DNA of 64,000 nt from Bacteroidales bacterium. GTDB taxonomy: Bacteria > Bacteroidota > Bacteroidia > Bacteroidales > F082. The notes under the pieces were generated by a model that saw only the letters and a program-made list of their open reading frames with translations, was not told where the DNA came from and did no database searches. Below, one piece after another: positions 28,970-38,089 of this stretch. The stretch lies in NCBI GenBank assembly GCA_024710405.1, contig JANJUV010000007.1, positions 496,001-560,000 of the forward strand. The letters are read 5' to 3'. A program made the position numbers and the translations under genes. The first letter of the stretch is position 1, and each line of letters starts with the position of its first letter.

Positions 28970-30447
28970 GGAAATACTGCTTTAATGTATGATTCGACAT
29001 CCATAAGCTGTGCAGCTGCACGGCTGAAATATCCGAATAAACTTCCGGCAAATACTCCAGGCAGCAACATCAGCAAAACAATAGCAACTGTGGCAGCCAC
29101 AGGCAGAAGATTCACTTTCACCGGTTGATGGCTCAGAACCGTATGTTCAGCGGGTTTCTTCCAGTACACTTCATTCCATATCTTCACCATGGAGAATAAG
29201 GTGAAGATACTAACTACCAGCGCCGTAATGGTAATTGCCCAATCTTCACTCTCAAATCCGGCCAGGATCAAAAACAGCTTTCCGAAAAAACCTGAAGTAG
29301 GAGGAAGACCTGCAAGTGAAAGAGCAGGAAGAAAAAACAACAAGGCAAACAATGGTTTATCCTTGTACACCCAACCGGAATCTTTCAGTTCATATGTTCC
29401 CCTCAGTTTGTAAACCAATCCGGCAGCCATGAATGCAGCTGTTTTCGAAAACATATTATGCACAACAAAAAATACTGCCCCGGCCAGACTGTTGATGGTA
29501 AATATCCCCAGACCCATGATCATGTATCCTATCTGACTGATAATATGAAAGGAAAGAATTTTTCGGAAATCAAAAGAAGATGCTGCCATGAGCACTCCAA
29601 AGATCATAGTGGCTGCGGCCATCCAAAGTATGATTTCTTTCCACGCAAAACCATCATGGTCAACGTACAAACTATAAAAACGAATTATTGTATAAACTCC
29701 TACCTTGGTTAATGTTGCAGAGAAGAAAGCAGTTATGGCAATCGGAGGTGTGGGATATGATGCCGGAAGCCAGAAAAAGAACGGGAAAACAGCTGCTTTG
29801 ATTCCAAACGCAATGAAAAACAGCATCAGATAACTATTCATAAGCTCTGAAACATCTTGCTGCTGAATCATCATGGCAAGCTGGGCCATATTCAGCGTTC
29901 CTGTTTTGGAATAAACCAACCCAATTGTTGAGACCAAAAAAACCGAACCGATAAGATTGAGCACAACATATTTTACAGCGCCTCGCAATTGTTGTTTTTC
30001 GGCCCCATGAGTGATCAGAACAAATGAAGCCATAATCATCACTTCAAACCACACATACAAATTGAACAGATCACCTGTAACGAGGGCTCCGTTAACTCCG
30101 GCAAAAAGTCCCTGAACCAGGATAAAAAAACCTGCTTTCTTACGCGCAGCATCCACAAAACCAATGGCGTACATCATCACAAGCCATCCCACAACAGCGA
30201 CTGCCAACAGCATAATCGCCGAAAACTGATCTGCTATAAGTGTAATTCCAAACGGAGCCGGCCAACCTGAAGCCTGATATGTCAAATATCCTTTTAATTG
30301 AAGTGTAGTTAGTAAAGACAAGGCATTTATTACCAACACAGTCATTGAGATCATGCTGATAATGTACTGTGCTATTAGCCATCTTCTGGTTGCAATCAGC
30401 AACACAATAGCTGACAGAGGGATTATAACCGGGATCAGAACAGTCAT
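28966..30447 (-). CDS. mrpD: Mrp antiporter subunit MrpD
   Basis: MrpD is a proton-translocating subunit related to NuoN/NuoM of respiratory complex I. The 493-residue protein has about fourteen transmembrane helices. The conserved glutamate is E135 in NLYVWFEVMIMASFV, and the lysine helix is GIKAAVFPFFFWLPASYPTPP. It is long enough to be complete. The frame overlaps mrpC and mrpE by four bases on each side, so translation is likely coupled. Confidence 0.94.
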   Translation of the reverse strand: MTVLIPVIIPLSAIVLLIATRRWLIAQYIISMISMTVLVINALSLLTTLQLKGYLTYQASGWPAPFGITLIADQFSAIMLLAVAVVGWLVMMYAIGFVDAARKKAGFFILVQGLFAGVNGALVTGDLFNLYVWFEVMIMASFVLITHGAEKQQLRGAVKYVVLNLIGSVFLVSTIGLVYSKTGTLNMAQLAMMIQQQDVSELMNSYLMLFFIAFGIKAAVFPFFFWLPASYPTPPIAITAFFSATLTKVGVYTIIRFYSLYVDHDGFAWKEIILWMAAATMIFGVLMAASSFDFRKILSFHIISQIGYMIMGLGIFTINSLAGAVFFVVHNMFSKTAAFMAAGLVYKLRGTYELKDSGWVYKDKPLFALLFFLPALSLAGLPPTSGFFGKLFLILAGFESEDWAITITALVVSIFTLFSMVKIWNEVYWKKPAEHTVLSHQPVKVNLLPVAATVAIVLLMLLPGVFAGSLFGYFSRAAAQLMDVESYIKAVFP

Positions 30448-30815
30448 TTCTTCTCCATTTGGGCAAGTTCATCAAGGTCAACTGAACCTGTCTCCTTGTA
30501 GAACCTGTATATGAGTACCAAAGAAAATGCAGTTACGCCCAAACTAATGACTAATGCAGTCAGAACCAAAGCCTGAGGCAATGGGTCGGCAACCGGTAAC
30601 GAAGCGTCTGAACCGACTTCATCAACAAAAGGTGGCGATCCGCGCAGGAAACCTCCGGTAGAAAAAAGCAGAAGATTTGTAGCGTGGCTCAGAAAAATAA
30701 TGCCGAGTACCAATTTAACGATACTCCGGCGCAGAAACATGTAAACGCTTGCTCCGTACAAAAAACCAATAATCAATGCAATGAATACTTCCATACTATT
30801 CTTCCATAATTGCAT
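30444..30815 (-). CDS. mrpC: Mrp antiporter subunit MrpC
   Basis: This 123-residue subunit is homologous to NuoK of complex I. Three transmembrane helices are seen (about 9-28, 32-52 and 79-103), with the signature VKLVLGIIFLSHATNLLLF and the following PLPQALVLTALVISLG. The last 20 residues are hydrophilic. It starts within the final 20 bases of mrpB, an unusually deep overlap for this operon. Confidence 0.92.
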   Translation of the reverse strand: MQLWKNSMEVFIALIIGFLYGASVYMFLRRSIVKLVLGIIFLSHATNLLLFSTGGFLRGSPPFVDEVGSDASLPVADPLPQALVLTALVISLGVTAFSLVLIYRFYKETGSVDLDELAQMEKK

Positions 30816-31212
30816 ACATAATTGATGTGATCATCCCCGTCACCAGCAGATAAACGCCTGCATCGAAGAGCAAAGGTGTTCCCAGTTTTATTGCAGAGCC
30901 CCATGGCAGCTCAATCTCAGTCCATACGCCTTGCATGAATAAACCAACACCACTGAATGGTGCAAAAAGTCCGCTGATCAGGGCGAAAAAGAGCCCTAAG
31001 CCCATAAAACTTACAGGTTTTATTGTTCTGGATTTGCGTGCTTTTTCAACACCTACAGCCATAGCATACAACACAAAACCCATTCCGGCCATGATTCCTC
31101 CGATAAATCCACCTCCGGGTTCATTATGGCCGCGATACAAAACGATCAGACTCAAAACCAAAAGAATTGGCCTCAGTTGAACAGCTGCAATTTTGAAAAT
31201 TTCCGATGCCAT
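30796..31212 (-). CDS. mrpB: Mrp antiporter subunit MrpB
   Basis: The 138-residue protein is the MnhB subunit with four transmembrane helices. The signature YRGHNEPGGGFIGGIMAGMGFVL (about 23-45; glycine-rich) is intact. It begins three bases after the end of mrpA. A second MrpB-like region exists in the C terminus of MrpA itself, as is usual for full-length MrpA. Confidence 0.92.
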   Translation of the reverse strand: MASEIFKIAAVQLRPILLVLSLIVLYRGHNEPGGGFIGGIMAGMGFVLYAMAVGVEKARKSRTIKPVSFMGLGLFFALISGLFAPFSGVGLFMQGVWTEIELPWGSAIKLGTPLLFDAGVYLLVTGMITSIMYAIMEE

Positions 31213-31215
31213 AAC

Positions 31216-33549
31216 TTATTTAGGTTCAGTTTTCAACTTCAACAGTGCATAAATACCAAAAGCAGCAAGTAAAAGCACTGTAATCTCACCGAGGGTGTCC
31301 AATGCTCTGAAATCGACCAGTATAACGTTTACAACGTTTTTACCATACGCAAGCAAATAACTGTTTTCCACAAAATATTCAGAAATCTTTGTCTCGGGAT
31401 TCGTAAAACTTCTGAACGCAAGAAATGCCATTAATAGTCCGAATACAGATGCAATGACAACATCGCGCTGCCTGCTTCGTAAATCTGAAAAATCAAGGTA
31501 TCTGGGCAGGTGAAAAACAACAATTGTTCCCAGCACAACCATCATTGTTTCAACCATAATCATGGTTATCGCCAGGTCAATGCCACTGTATTCAATAAAA
31601 ATGAGGCCAATTCCCAAGCCGGTCAAGCCAATGGAAATGAGGGCGACAAGCCTTGACTTTGCCAAAAGTGTGGTTATTGTGGAAACCACTATCAATGTTC
31701 CAAAAACCAATACTGTAAATGTTGGAGCCTGCAAATTTTGCGCCAATTCTGCCTTTGGCTTCCAACCATAGAATGTTAAAGCAATTAGAACAGAAGCAAC
31801 AACGAAAATGGTCATCAGGTAGAAACGATGGTATCCGTGCTGAACAATCGCAGTTTTTCGCGAAGTGAGATACATAAACCCATCTATAAGTCCAAAAAAA
31901 CCATCTGAGAAACGGGCTTTGAAGTACTTCAGATTGGCATAGGAAACCAATGCGGTAACTCTCGCTTTGAATATATACATCAATACTCCGGCGACAATAG
32001 TCAGAAAACTGAGCAATAGTATATCATTGAAACCATGCCACAATTTTAGCTTCATTGCTTCAGAGCCAGGCAAAATATGTATCATGGCAGGATTGAGCAG
32101 GCTGTCGGTCAGCCTTCCGGGCAAAAGACCAAGAAGTAAACTGATAATGACGAGAATAGCAGGTCCTGTCAGCAAAGATATATCGGGCTCCTTAGGCTGC
32201 TTTTCAAACATGGGTTTACCCAGAAATACATCAAGTGCAATACGTGCTGAAGCGAACAAAATAAAGGCATTAGATAAGAACCCGAGTAGAAGAATAATCC
32301 CTGCCGCACTCGGCGCATTGATTCCTGCTTCATAAATAAGTTCCTTGCTGATAAACCCAAGCATGGGCGGAATACCTGACATGGACAACAAAGCCAGCAA
32401 TGATATAGCCGATGCAACAGGCATATATCTGTATAGTCCGCCAACTTCATCGATCATACGTGTACCTGTCTTTTTCTCGATGTTGCCGGCCATCATAAAC
32501 AAAGTGGCTTTGTAAAAGGCATGAACCAGCAGAAAGACTAACATAGCATTGACGGCGAAGTCTGTGGAACTTCCAATAAGCATTACCAGCGTGCCCAATG
32601 CACTCACGGTAGTGTAGGCCAGCACTTTTTTCAGGTCGTTCTGTGTGATGCTCATCCAGGCACCTACAAACATAGTGAACACACCAAAAAGCGAAAGTGA
32701 ATACACCCACCATTCAGATGACATCATAAGCGGGTTAAGCCGTGCAAGCAGGTAAATCCCGGCTTTCACCATAGTGGCTGAATGCAGGTATGCACTTACG
32801 GGCGAAGGCGCCTGCATGGCTCCGGGAAGCCAGAAATGAAAGGGAAATATGGCCGACTTGGTAAACGCACCAATAAGCACCAGAATCATAACCGGTAACA
32901 ATAATGGACTTGAGGCAAGCAGTTCAGGATTACCGATTATGGTGGCAAGTTCAAAGGTTCCGTAAACTTTATAAAGCAGAATAAACCCGGCAAGCAACGC
33001 CAGTCCTCCGAGGCCTGTAATCAGCAAGGCCTGAAGGGCTGCCTGGCGCGCCTCGGGCCTTTCGTGCTTAAAACCAATAAGTAAAAAAGAACTCAGGCTT
33101 GTAAACTCCCAAAAGACAAACAGCGTAAGCAGGTCAGCAGCAAGCACAAGACCCAGCATCGAAGCCATAAAAAAAACAAGATAACCAAAAAAACGACTTG
33201 TTTTATCGTATGAACGCATGTAGTATCCGGCATAGATCAGAATAAGAGATCCTATTCCCGTAACGAGCAAAGCGAAAATCTGGCTCAGACCATCAAGTCG
33301 CAGACTGAAAATCAAGCCCAGCTCCGGAATCCAGCTATATTCTTCAGTGCTGTAATAACCACCTGAAACCTGAGGAATTTTAACCGCCAGAAGAATAAAA
33401 ACAATAAAAGGAACGACTGACAGAAGCCAACCCGAGAATCTCCTGCTGAAAGTGTTGATCAAAGGAGCCAGCAGCGACAAAACAAATAAACCAAGCAATA
33501 GTGTCAGAAGCATACTCAAATTAACATTTAATTGTCGGTTTTGGTTCAA
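31216..33549 (-). CDS. mrpA: Mrp antiporter subunit MrpA
   Basis: MrpA is the large subunit of the Mrp antiporter and is related to NuoL. At 777 residues it is full length, with the proton-channel core (about 60-480), including E148 in VFWEFTSLSSFLLIGF and the lysine helix GAFTKSAIFPFHFWLPGAM. The C-terminal part (about 560-770) has the MrpA-specific DUF4040 and MnhB-like helices. It heads the seven-gene operon mrpABCDEFG. The complex exports Na+ (or K+) in exchange for protons, supporting pH and salt tolerance, and might also run with respiratory coupling. Two possible ATG starts lie 36 bases apart; the first is used here. Confidence 0.94.
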   Translation of the reverse strand: MNQNRQLNVNLSMLLTLLLGLFVLSLLAPLINTFSRRFSGWLLSVVPFIVFILLAVKIPQVSGGYYSTEEYSWIPELGLIFSLRLDGLSQIFALLVTGIGSLILIYAGYYMRSYDKTSRFFGYLVFFMASMLGLVLAADLLTLFVFWEFTSLSSFLLIGFKHERPEARQAALQALLITGLGGLALLAGFILLYKVYGTFELATIIGNPELLASSPLLLPVMILVLIGAFTKSAIFPFHFWLPGAMQAPSPVSAYLHSATMVKAGIYLLARLNPLMMSSEWWVYSLSLFGVFTMFVGAWMSITQNDLKKVLAYTTVSALGTLVMLIGSSTDFAVNAMLVFLLVHAFYKATLFMMAGNIEKKTGTRMIDEVGGLYRYMPVASAISLLALLSMSGIPPMLGFISKELIYEAGINAPSAAGIILLLGFLSNAFILFASARIALDVFLGKPMFEKQPKEPDISLLTGPAILVIISLLLGLLPGRLTDSLLNPAMIHILPGSEAMKLKLWHGFNDILLLSFLTIVAGVLMYIFKARVTALVSYANLKYFKARFSDGFFGLIDGFMYLTSRKTAIVQHGYHRFYLMTIFVVASVLIALTFYGWKPKAELAQNLQAPTFTVLVFGTLIVVSTITTLLAKSRLVALISIGLTGLGIGLIFIEYSGIDLAITMIMVETMMVVLGTIVVFHLPRYLDFSDLRSRQRDVVIASVFGLLMAFLAFRSFTNPETKISEYFVENSYLLAYGKNVVNVILVDFRALDTLGEITVLLLAAFGIYALLKLKTEPK

Positions 33550-33583
33550 CTAGTTTTTGATTGCGCTGAAACCTTCACGGGCA

Positions 33584-33591
33584 CAAATATA
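33584..33591 (-). promoter_or_regulatory. -7 element of the mrp operon
   Basis: The minus strand reads TATATTTG, a full match to TAnnTTTG, 35 bases before the mrpA start. There is no TTG at the normal distance upstream. Confidence 0.45.
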
Positions 33592-33628
33592 ATCAAGACG
33601 CCTGACATTCTTCGGTCAACGAACCGGT

Positions 33629-35911
33629 CTATTCAAACATTGATCGGTTGAAGATAATATATCCGATATTCAGGTTAAGCTTCCACTTTTCATCAGTACG
33701 CTCAAGATATGATGCTGACAAACTCACAGGACCTAGCGGAGAATTATAAATCAATGCACCCGACACAATATAGGCAGGATTTGGAAAAACTGGCCCCCAT
33801 GAAGGTTGCTGGTTGGGGCCTGGATTACTCAACTGCCTGTAAGGCTGAAACAAATAGCCTTCAATCCTGGCTTCAAGTGATCGACTAAAAGAATACACGG
33901 TCTTCATACCTCCGGCCAGATAGGCATTTGACCGGTAACTCGAAAGATACAATGCAGCCATCTCAGGAAGAGGTTCAAACGAAGGAAATGAGAGTTGTGA
34001 AGCTGTGAAGTTATCTTTCAATGGTTGGTTTGAATACAATGCTTCTACCAAAAATCCAAAACTGAAATTCCCAGATCTTAGAAAAAAATTATCATAAACA
34101 CCCTTAATTACGTAATATCCATATTTTCGTTCTACTTCAGAAATCTGCTGAAAAGTGTTTGTCAGGTAATTTTGTTCGCTGCCTTCATAATACCTGAAAT
34201 ACAAACCGAAAAGCGCTCCGGCACTGGCATATTGCTTTCGGTTAAGTGAGTTAATTTCGAACTGAACATGTGGATGGACAAAAGCAAATTCGGTCTGATC
34301 AGCAGTATCAAGTCGCGAAAAAGTATTGTCCTGATAATAGTTCAAACTCCGGCCAACACCTGACAGACCGAAACTGATCTTACCGTATTTTCCAAATTGA
34401 TGCCCCATGTTGAGATCCAAAAAACGTTCGTCAACAATTAAAAATGAAGGACTTGGATCTTCAAAGAAGTAATTGGCATTGCGAAAGAAATCTTTCCGCG
34501 AAAGATTGCCGGTCAAAGACATAAAAAAAGGAAGCTGACCAGGGAAATCGATACGTGCCGATGCCTGAATTGATGAATAAAAACGACCGTAATACCCATT
34601 GACACCAATTCGCGATCCAAATTTTCCAAGATGCTTGTAGTTAACCCCCACAAATGCCTGATTCAATGCAGTGGATGATACATTTCCACCGAATGAACCC
34701 ACCCATTTCTCCGTAAGCCTTGTATTCAGCAAGAGTACCACACAACCGGCTGCATCATAAGTTATCTCAGGATAAATATAACTGATCTTATCATCAGCGA
34801 GCAGTAAAAAATACCTGTCGCGGATATCATCAAGATGAAGCCTTTTGTTACCAGGGTTTATTTTGTTGAGAATATATCTGGCCTGATCCTTATTTACACC
34901 TGTAACATGAATTGTATCAATTATCAGTTCAGGGTTACCGGAACGAAACTTTTGTCTGGCTGATGAAAGGGAATCGGGATCAATCCTTCGTTTTGTCAGT
35001 TCCCGAATTTCCGGCATTGCCCTGATCGCTGCACTGTAGCCACTATCCACAAATACCTCAGCAGGCCCGAAGTCGAGCAATCCGGTATAGCCTACCTTTG
35101 ACTCGATCATTACACCTTTGTCCTGAGGAATAGTGTAATCTGTTCTCCTCACGAGCATATTTTGTATCTGTGAGATAACATCTGCCTCATTTGCAGGGGG
35201 ATAGTTGCCAGCTGCTTTGCTACCGATGATCAAGTCAGGATTAAACTCGGATATTGCGGTCTCAACCGGAAAATTGTCGATCATTCCTCCGTCAAAAAGC
35301 AAACGGTTATTTACACGAACAGGGCGCACATAGAAGGGGAATGTAGTGGAAGCCCTGACAGCTGAATTCAGGCGGCCTGAAGATAATGTGATCAGTATCG
35401 AAGAATCTATGTCGGTGGCAACACAGCGGAAAGGAATCATCAGCCGGTTAAAATCTTCATTACTGTGTAGGGAAGCCTGCGACAACAACTCCATGAGCGC
35501 AAAATCCATCAGGAACGGTGGTACAATATTGGTCGGCAAAAACTGTTGATAGCCTCCAGACAAAGGCTCTAGTGGAATATGGGTCCAGCTTGCATCAGAA
35601 TCATAAGCCTGACTGTAGAAAAACCGCTCCTCAATATTTCCTGTTGCCCAATCTCTGAATTTATTACTCGTTACCAGTTTTTCAATCTCTGCAGGTGAAT
35701 AACCGGCTGCATAAAGCGCCCCTACAAATGCACCCATTGAGTTTCCAACAACATAATCAATCGGGATTTTGTATTCTTCCAGTGCTTTTAACACACCAAC
35801 ATGGCTGAGCCCCTTTGCTCCACCGCCGCTCAGGACAAGCGCTACCTTCTGTCCGTAAACCTGCGTAACGAAAAAAGACAGTAAAACCGCAAAAAGTATA
35901 GCGACTCTCAT
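33629..35911 (-). CDS. Patatin-like phospholipase fused to an outer-membrane barrel
   Basis: The 760-residue protein has a signal peptide (MRVAILFAVLLSFFVTQVYG), a patatin domain, a POTRA-like segment (about 340-400, IDTIHVTGVNKDQARYILNK) and a C-terminal barrel of the bacterial surface antigen (BamA/TamA-like) type ending in a strand with F near the last residue. Catalytic features are the oxyanion loop GGGAKG (29-34), nucleophile S58 in GNSMG and D207 in DGG, so the Ser-Asp dyad is complete. The plan resembles PlpD-type (type Vd) autotransporters, in which the barrel carries the lipase to the cell surface; here it could also act on lipids from within the periplasm. The start at 35911 fits the signal peptide and a promoter upstream. 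Confidence 0.88.
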   Translation of the reverse strand: MRVAILFAVLLSFFVTQVYGQKVALVLSGGGAKGLSHVGVLKALEEYKIPIDYVVGNSMGAFVGALYAAGYSPAEIEKLVTSNKFRDWATGNIEERFFYSQAYDSDASWTHIPLEPLSGGYQQFLPTNIVPPFLMDFALMELLSQASLHSNEDFNRLMIPFRCVATDIDSSILITLSSGRLNSAVRASTTFPFYVRPVRVNNRLLFDGGMIDNFPVETAISEFNPDLIIGSKAAGNYPPANEADVISQIQNMLVRRTDYTIPQDKGVMIESKVGYTGLLDFGPAEVFVDSGYSAAIRAMPEIRELTKRRIDPDSLSSARQKFRSGNPELIIDTIHVTGVNKDQARYILNKINPGNKRLHLDDIRDRYFLLLADDKISYIYPEITYDAAGCVVLLLNTRLTEKWVGSFGGNVSSTALNQAFVGVNYKHLGKFGSRIGVNGYYGRFYSSIQASARIDFPGQLPFFMSLTGNLSRKDFFRNANYFFEDPSPSFLIVDERFLDLNMGHQFGKYGKISFGLSGVGRSLNYYQDNTFSRLDTADQTEFAFVHPHVQFEINSLNRKQYASAGALFGLYFRYYEGSEQNYLTNTFQQISEVERKYGYYVIKGVYDNFFLRSGNFSFGFLVEALYSNQPLKDNFTASQLSFPSFEPLPEMAALYLSSYRSNAYLAGGMKTVYSFSRSLEARIEGYLFQPYRQLSNPGPNQQPSWGPVFPNPAYIVSGALIYNSPLGPVSLSASYLERTDEKWKLNLNIGYIIFNRSMFE

Positions 35912-35949
35912 TAACTTCAAGAAATATGAATAATTGCTTTGAGGCAAAA

Positions 35950-35979
35950 CAAAAGTAACTAAATAACGGATATCAGTAA
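35950..35979 (-). promoter_or_regulatory. Promoter of the patatin-barrel gene
   Basis: The minus strand has TACTTTTG (35950-35957), a full -7 match, with TTA (one base off TTG) exactly 19 bases upstream at 35977-35979. The leader would be about 32 bases. Confidence 0.55.
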
Positions 35980-36095
35980 ATGTTAAAATTACAGGCCTTA
36001 AATCCTGTACCATAGAAAATTAAGCATTCTTTTTGGCCTTCATTCAATGACATTCAGATTTACTAAAAAAATGAACACCTATAACTCATATGTTA

Positions 36096-37280
36096 TTACA
36101 CCATATTCAGTGCCTGATCAAGGTCGGCAATAATGTCCTCCGCATTTTCGATCCCTACAGACAACCTGACTAATTCATCGGATATACCTGCTGCATGCTT
36201 TGCTTCAGAACTTAGTTTAGAATGAGTCATACTGGCCGGATGCTGAATCAATGTTTCGATTCCACCGAGCGAAACAGCCAAAAGCGCAAGTTTCATGTTA
36301 TTCATGAGCACTTTGCCCTCTTCGAGCCCGCCTTTTAACCCAAAACTGATCATGGTTCCCGGCCCTTTCATTTGTCTGAGCCCGAGTTCATATTGTGGGT
36401 GTGATGGCAACCCGGGATAAATCACCCAAGCTATCTTTGGATGTTTTTCGAGATATAAAGCTACTTTCATGGCATTCTCCTGTGCCCTGTCGATTCTGAT
36501 TCCCAATGTCTTCAAACCTCTTCTGGTTAACCAGGCCTGATGAGGATCCATATTACATCCAATGTTTACCATTACACTGCGTAATTGCTGGTAATGCTCT
36601 TTTTTGGCCGCAACTACCATTCCAGCAACGATATCTGCATGTCCGTTGATAAACTTGGTCATGGAATGCATGACCATATCTGCACCCAATTCGAGGGGCT
36701 TCTGCAGATAAGGGCTGCAGAAAGTATTATCAACACATAATGGAATGTTGATTTCATGCGCTATTTGGGCAATAGCCTTTATATCAGTAATCCCGATAGT
36801 TGGATTAGCCGGAGTTTCAAGAAACAAAAGTGAGGTTTCAGGTCTGATGGCATTGCGCACTTGCTCGGGATCAGTAGCATCTATGAAAGATGATGTAACT
36901 CCAAATTTTGGATAAAGACTTTCTATGATAGCCCGCGAAGGCCCATACAAAGAATTGTGCGCCACCAGATGTTTGCCTGCTGCCAGAAAAGCAAGGTAAA
37001 CCACATTAACGGCCGCCATGCCTGAACTGGTGGCAATACCACCGTAACCGCCTTCGAGCCGGGCTACGGCATCTTCGAGTTCACCAATGGTAGGGTTGCC
37101 AATGCGGGTATAAATGTAACCGCTATCCGTCCCCTGAAAGCACTTCGCTCCGTGATCAGCACTTTCAAATTTAAAAGTCGAGGTTTGATAAATCGGGCTG
37201 ACTGCACCTCCCAATTCATCATGGAATTTGCCGGCATGAACTGCCAGTGAATCAAATCCCAAATTGTCATCATGTTGCAT
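36096..37280 (-). CDS. PLP-dependent trans-sulfuration enzyme
   Basis: The 394-residue enzyme belongs to the Cys/Met metabolism PLP family (cystathionine gamma-synthase, cystathionine gamma-lyase, O-acetylhomoserine sulfhydrylase, methionine gamma-lyase). The PLP lysine lies in HSMTKFINGHADIV. The phosphate-binding Y and R of the neighbouring subunit are in YIYTRIGNPT, and the PLP-ring tyrosine is in LYGPS. The cysteine that marks methionine gamma-lyase two residues after this tyrosine is a proline here, and the specificity loop (IGCNMDPHQAWLTRRGLKTL) is not diagnostic. I would not choose among family members. It follows the ferritin-like gene by 75 bases and may share its transcript. Confidence 0.85.
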   Translation of the reverse strand: MQHDDNLGFDSLAVHAGKFHDELGGAVSPIYQTSTFKFESADHGAKCFQGTDSGYIYTRIGNPTIGELEDAVARLEGGYGGIATSSGMAAVNVVYLAFLAAGKHLVAHNSLYGPSRAIIESLYPKFGVTSSFIDATDPEQVRNAIRPETSLLFLETPANPTIGITDIKAIAQIAHEINIPLCVDNTFCSPYLQKPLELGADMVMHSMTKFINGHADIVAGMVVAAKKEHYQQLRSVMVNIGCNMDPHQAWLTRRGLKTLGIRIDRAQENAMKVALYLEKHPKIAWVIYPGLPSHPQYELGLRQMKGPGTMISFGLKGGLEEGKVLMNNMKLALLAVSLGGIETLIQHPASMTHSKLSSEAKHAAGISDELVRLSVGIENAEDIIADLDQALNMV

Positions 37281-37355
37281 AATAATCTCCTTTCACAGAA
37301 CATAAAAGCTCCGTAAATAATTAAATACCGGTACTTTATAAAGTTTCAAAATTAC

Positions 37356-37862
37356 CTAGAAAGGCCAGAAGTTGTTGTCGTTCCAAACCTGCTCTTTAAG
37401 GTCTTCATTGAGGCGGTGCAGGAGGTGGTGGTGTCCTTTCTCCCAATCAGCCAGCATCTGATACATCGCCTTTTCATTGGGATCAGTGGCTTCAGCAGCC
37501 CTGTTTGAATAAACCTCAATTGCCCTGTTTTCAAAATCTATGGCAGCACTGATTGCAGCAGCCTCAAAACCGGCTGCAGAGATCTCTTTTTTGACCTTTT
37601 CAGATAAAATCATCACTGCTTCAGTGTCATCAACATCATGATGCTCCTCATTCTTCAGGAACTCGTGATTCTTTTCGTAATGAGCAAACTGCTTTGAAAG
37701 AAAGGCAACATGGGCATCTTCCTCTTCTGCCATCATTTCGAATATCTTCCGGGCAGAGGCACTTTCGGTTTGCCTGGCTACCTGCGTGTAAAAAGCTTTA
37801 CCTCTGCGCTCCAGAAGAATAGCAGTTTTCAGGATGTCGGTTGCTGACTTTTTGGCTTCCAT
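37356..37862 (-). CDS. Rubrerythrin-type ferritin family protein
   Basis: The 168-residue protein is a four-helix-bundle diiron protein. The iron-binding pattern is visible as ExxG-type helices: LLERRGKAFYTQVA, MAEEEDAHVAFL, AIDFENRAIEVYSNRA and LADWEKGHHHLLHRL. The C-terminal rubredoxin domain of standard rubrerythrin is missing, and the tail VWNDNNFWPF is typical of the stand-alone Bacteroidales form. Relatives protect anaerobes from peroxide or handle iron and sulfur redox chemistry. It complements katG in this window as a second peroxide-related gene. Confidence 0.85.
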   Translation of the reverse strand: MEAKKSATDILKTAILLERRGKAFYTQVARQTESASARKIFEMMAEEEDAHVAFLSKQFAHYEKNHEFLKNEEHHDVDDTEAVMILSEKVKKEISAAGFEAAAISAAIDFENRAIEVYSNRAAEATDPNEKAMYQMLADWEKGHHHLLHRLNEDLKEQVWNDNNFWPF

Positions 37863-38039
37863 ATCTAAGGGTATTGTTTAATTGCAACAAAAATAAGGTT
37901 TTTCAACCAGACAATCGCCCATTTCTTTTCGATATTTCGCCCGTAAATCCGGAAAATGCATTCAATAAACAATCGGTATATAATCCCATCTGCAAGGAAT
38001 AGCCCCAAAGAAGCTAATTCTGAATTGATGCGGACACCA

Positions 38040-38069
38040 TTCTAACCAAGCCAAAAAAGGTTACCTTTG
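38040..38069 (+). promoter_or_regulatory. Promoter of the amgK-murU region
   Basis: TACCTTTG (38062-38069) is a full -7 match, with TTC (one base off TTG) 19 bases upstream. The leader before the first gene would be about 14 bases. Confidence 0.5.
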
Positions 38070-38089
38070 TTTTAGAATAGCATAAAAAG

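Noticed and set aside
36096-37280. Calling the trans-sulfuration enzyme methionine gamma-lyase
   Set aside because: The diagnostic cysteine after the PLP-stacking tyrosine is replaced by proline (LYGPS), so only the family is supported.
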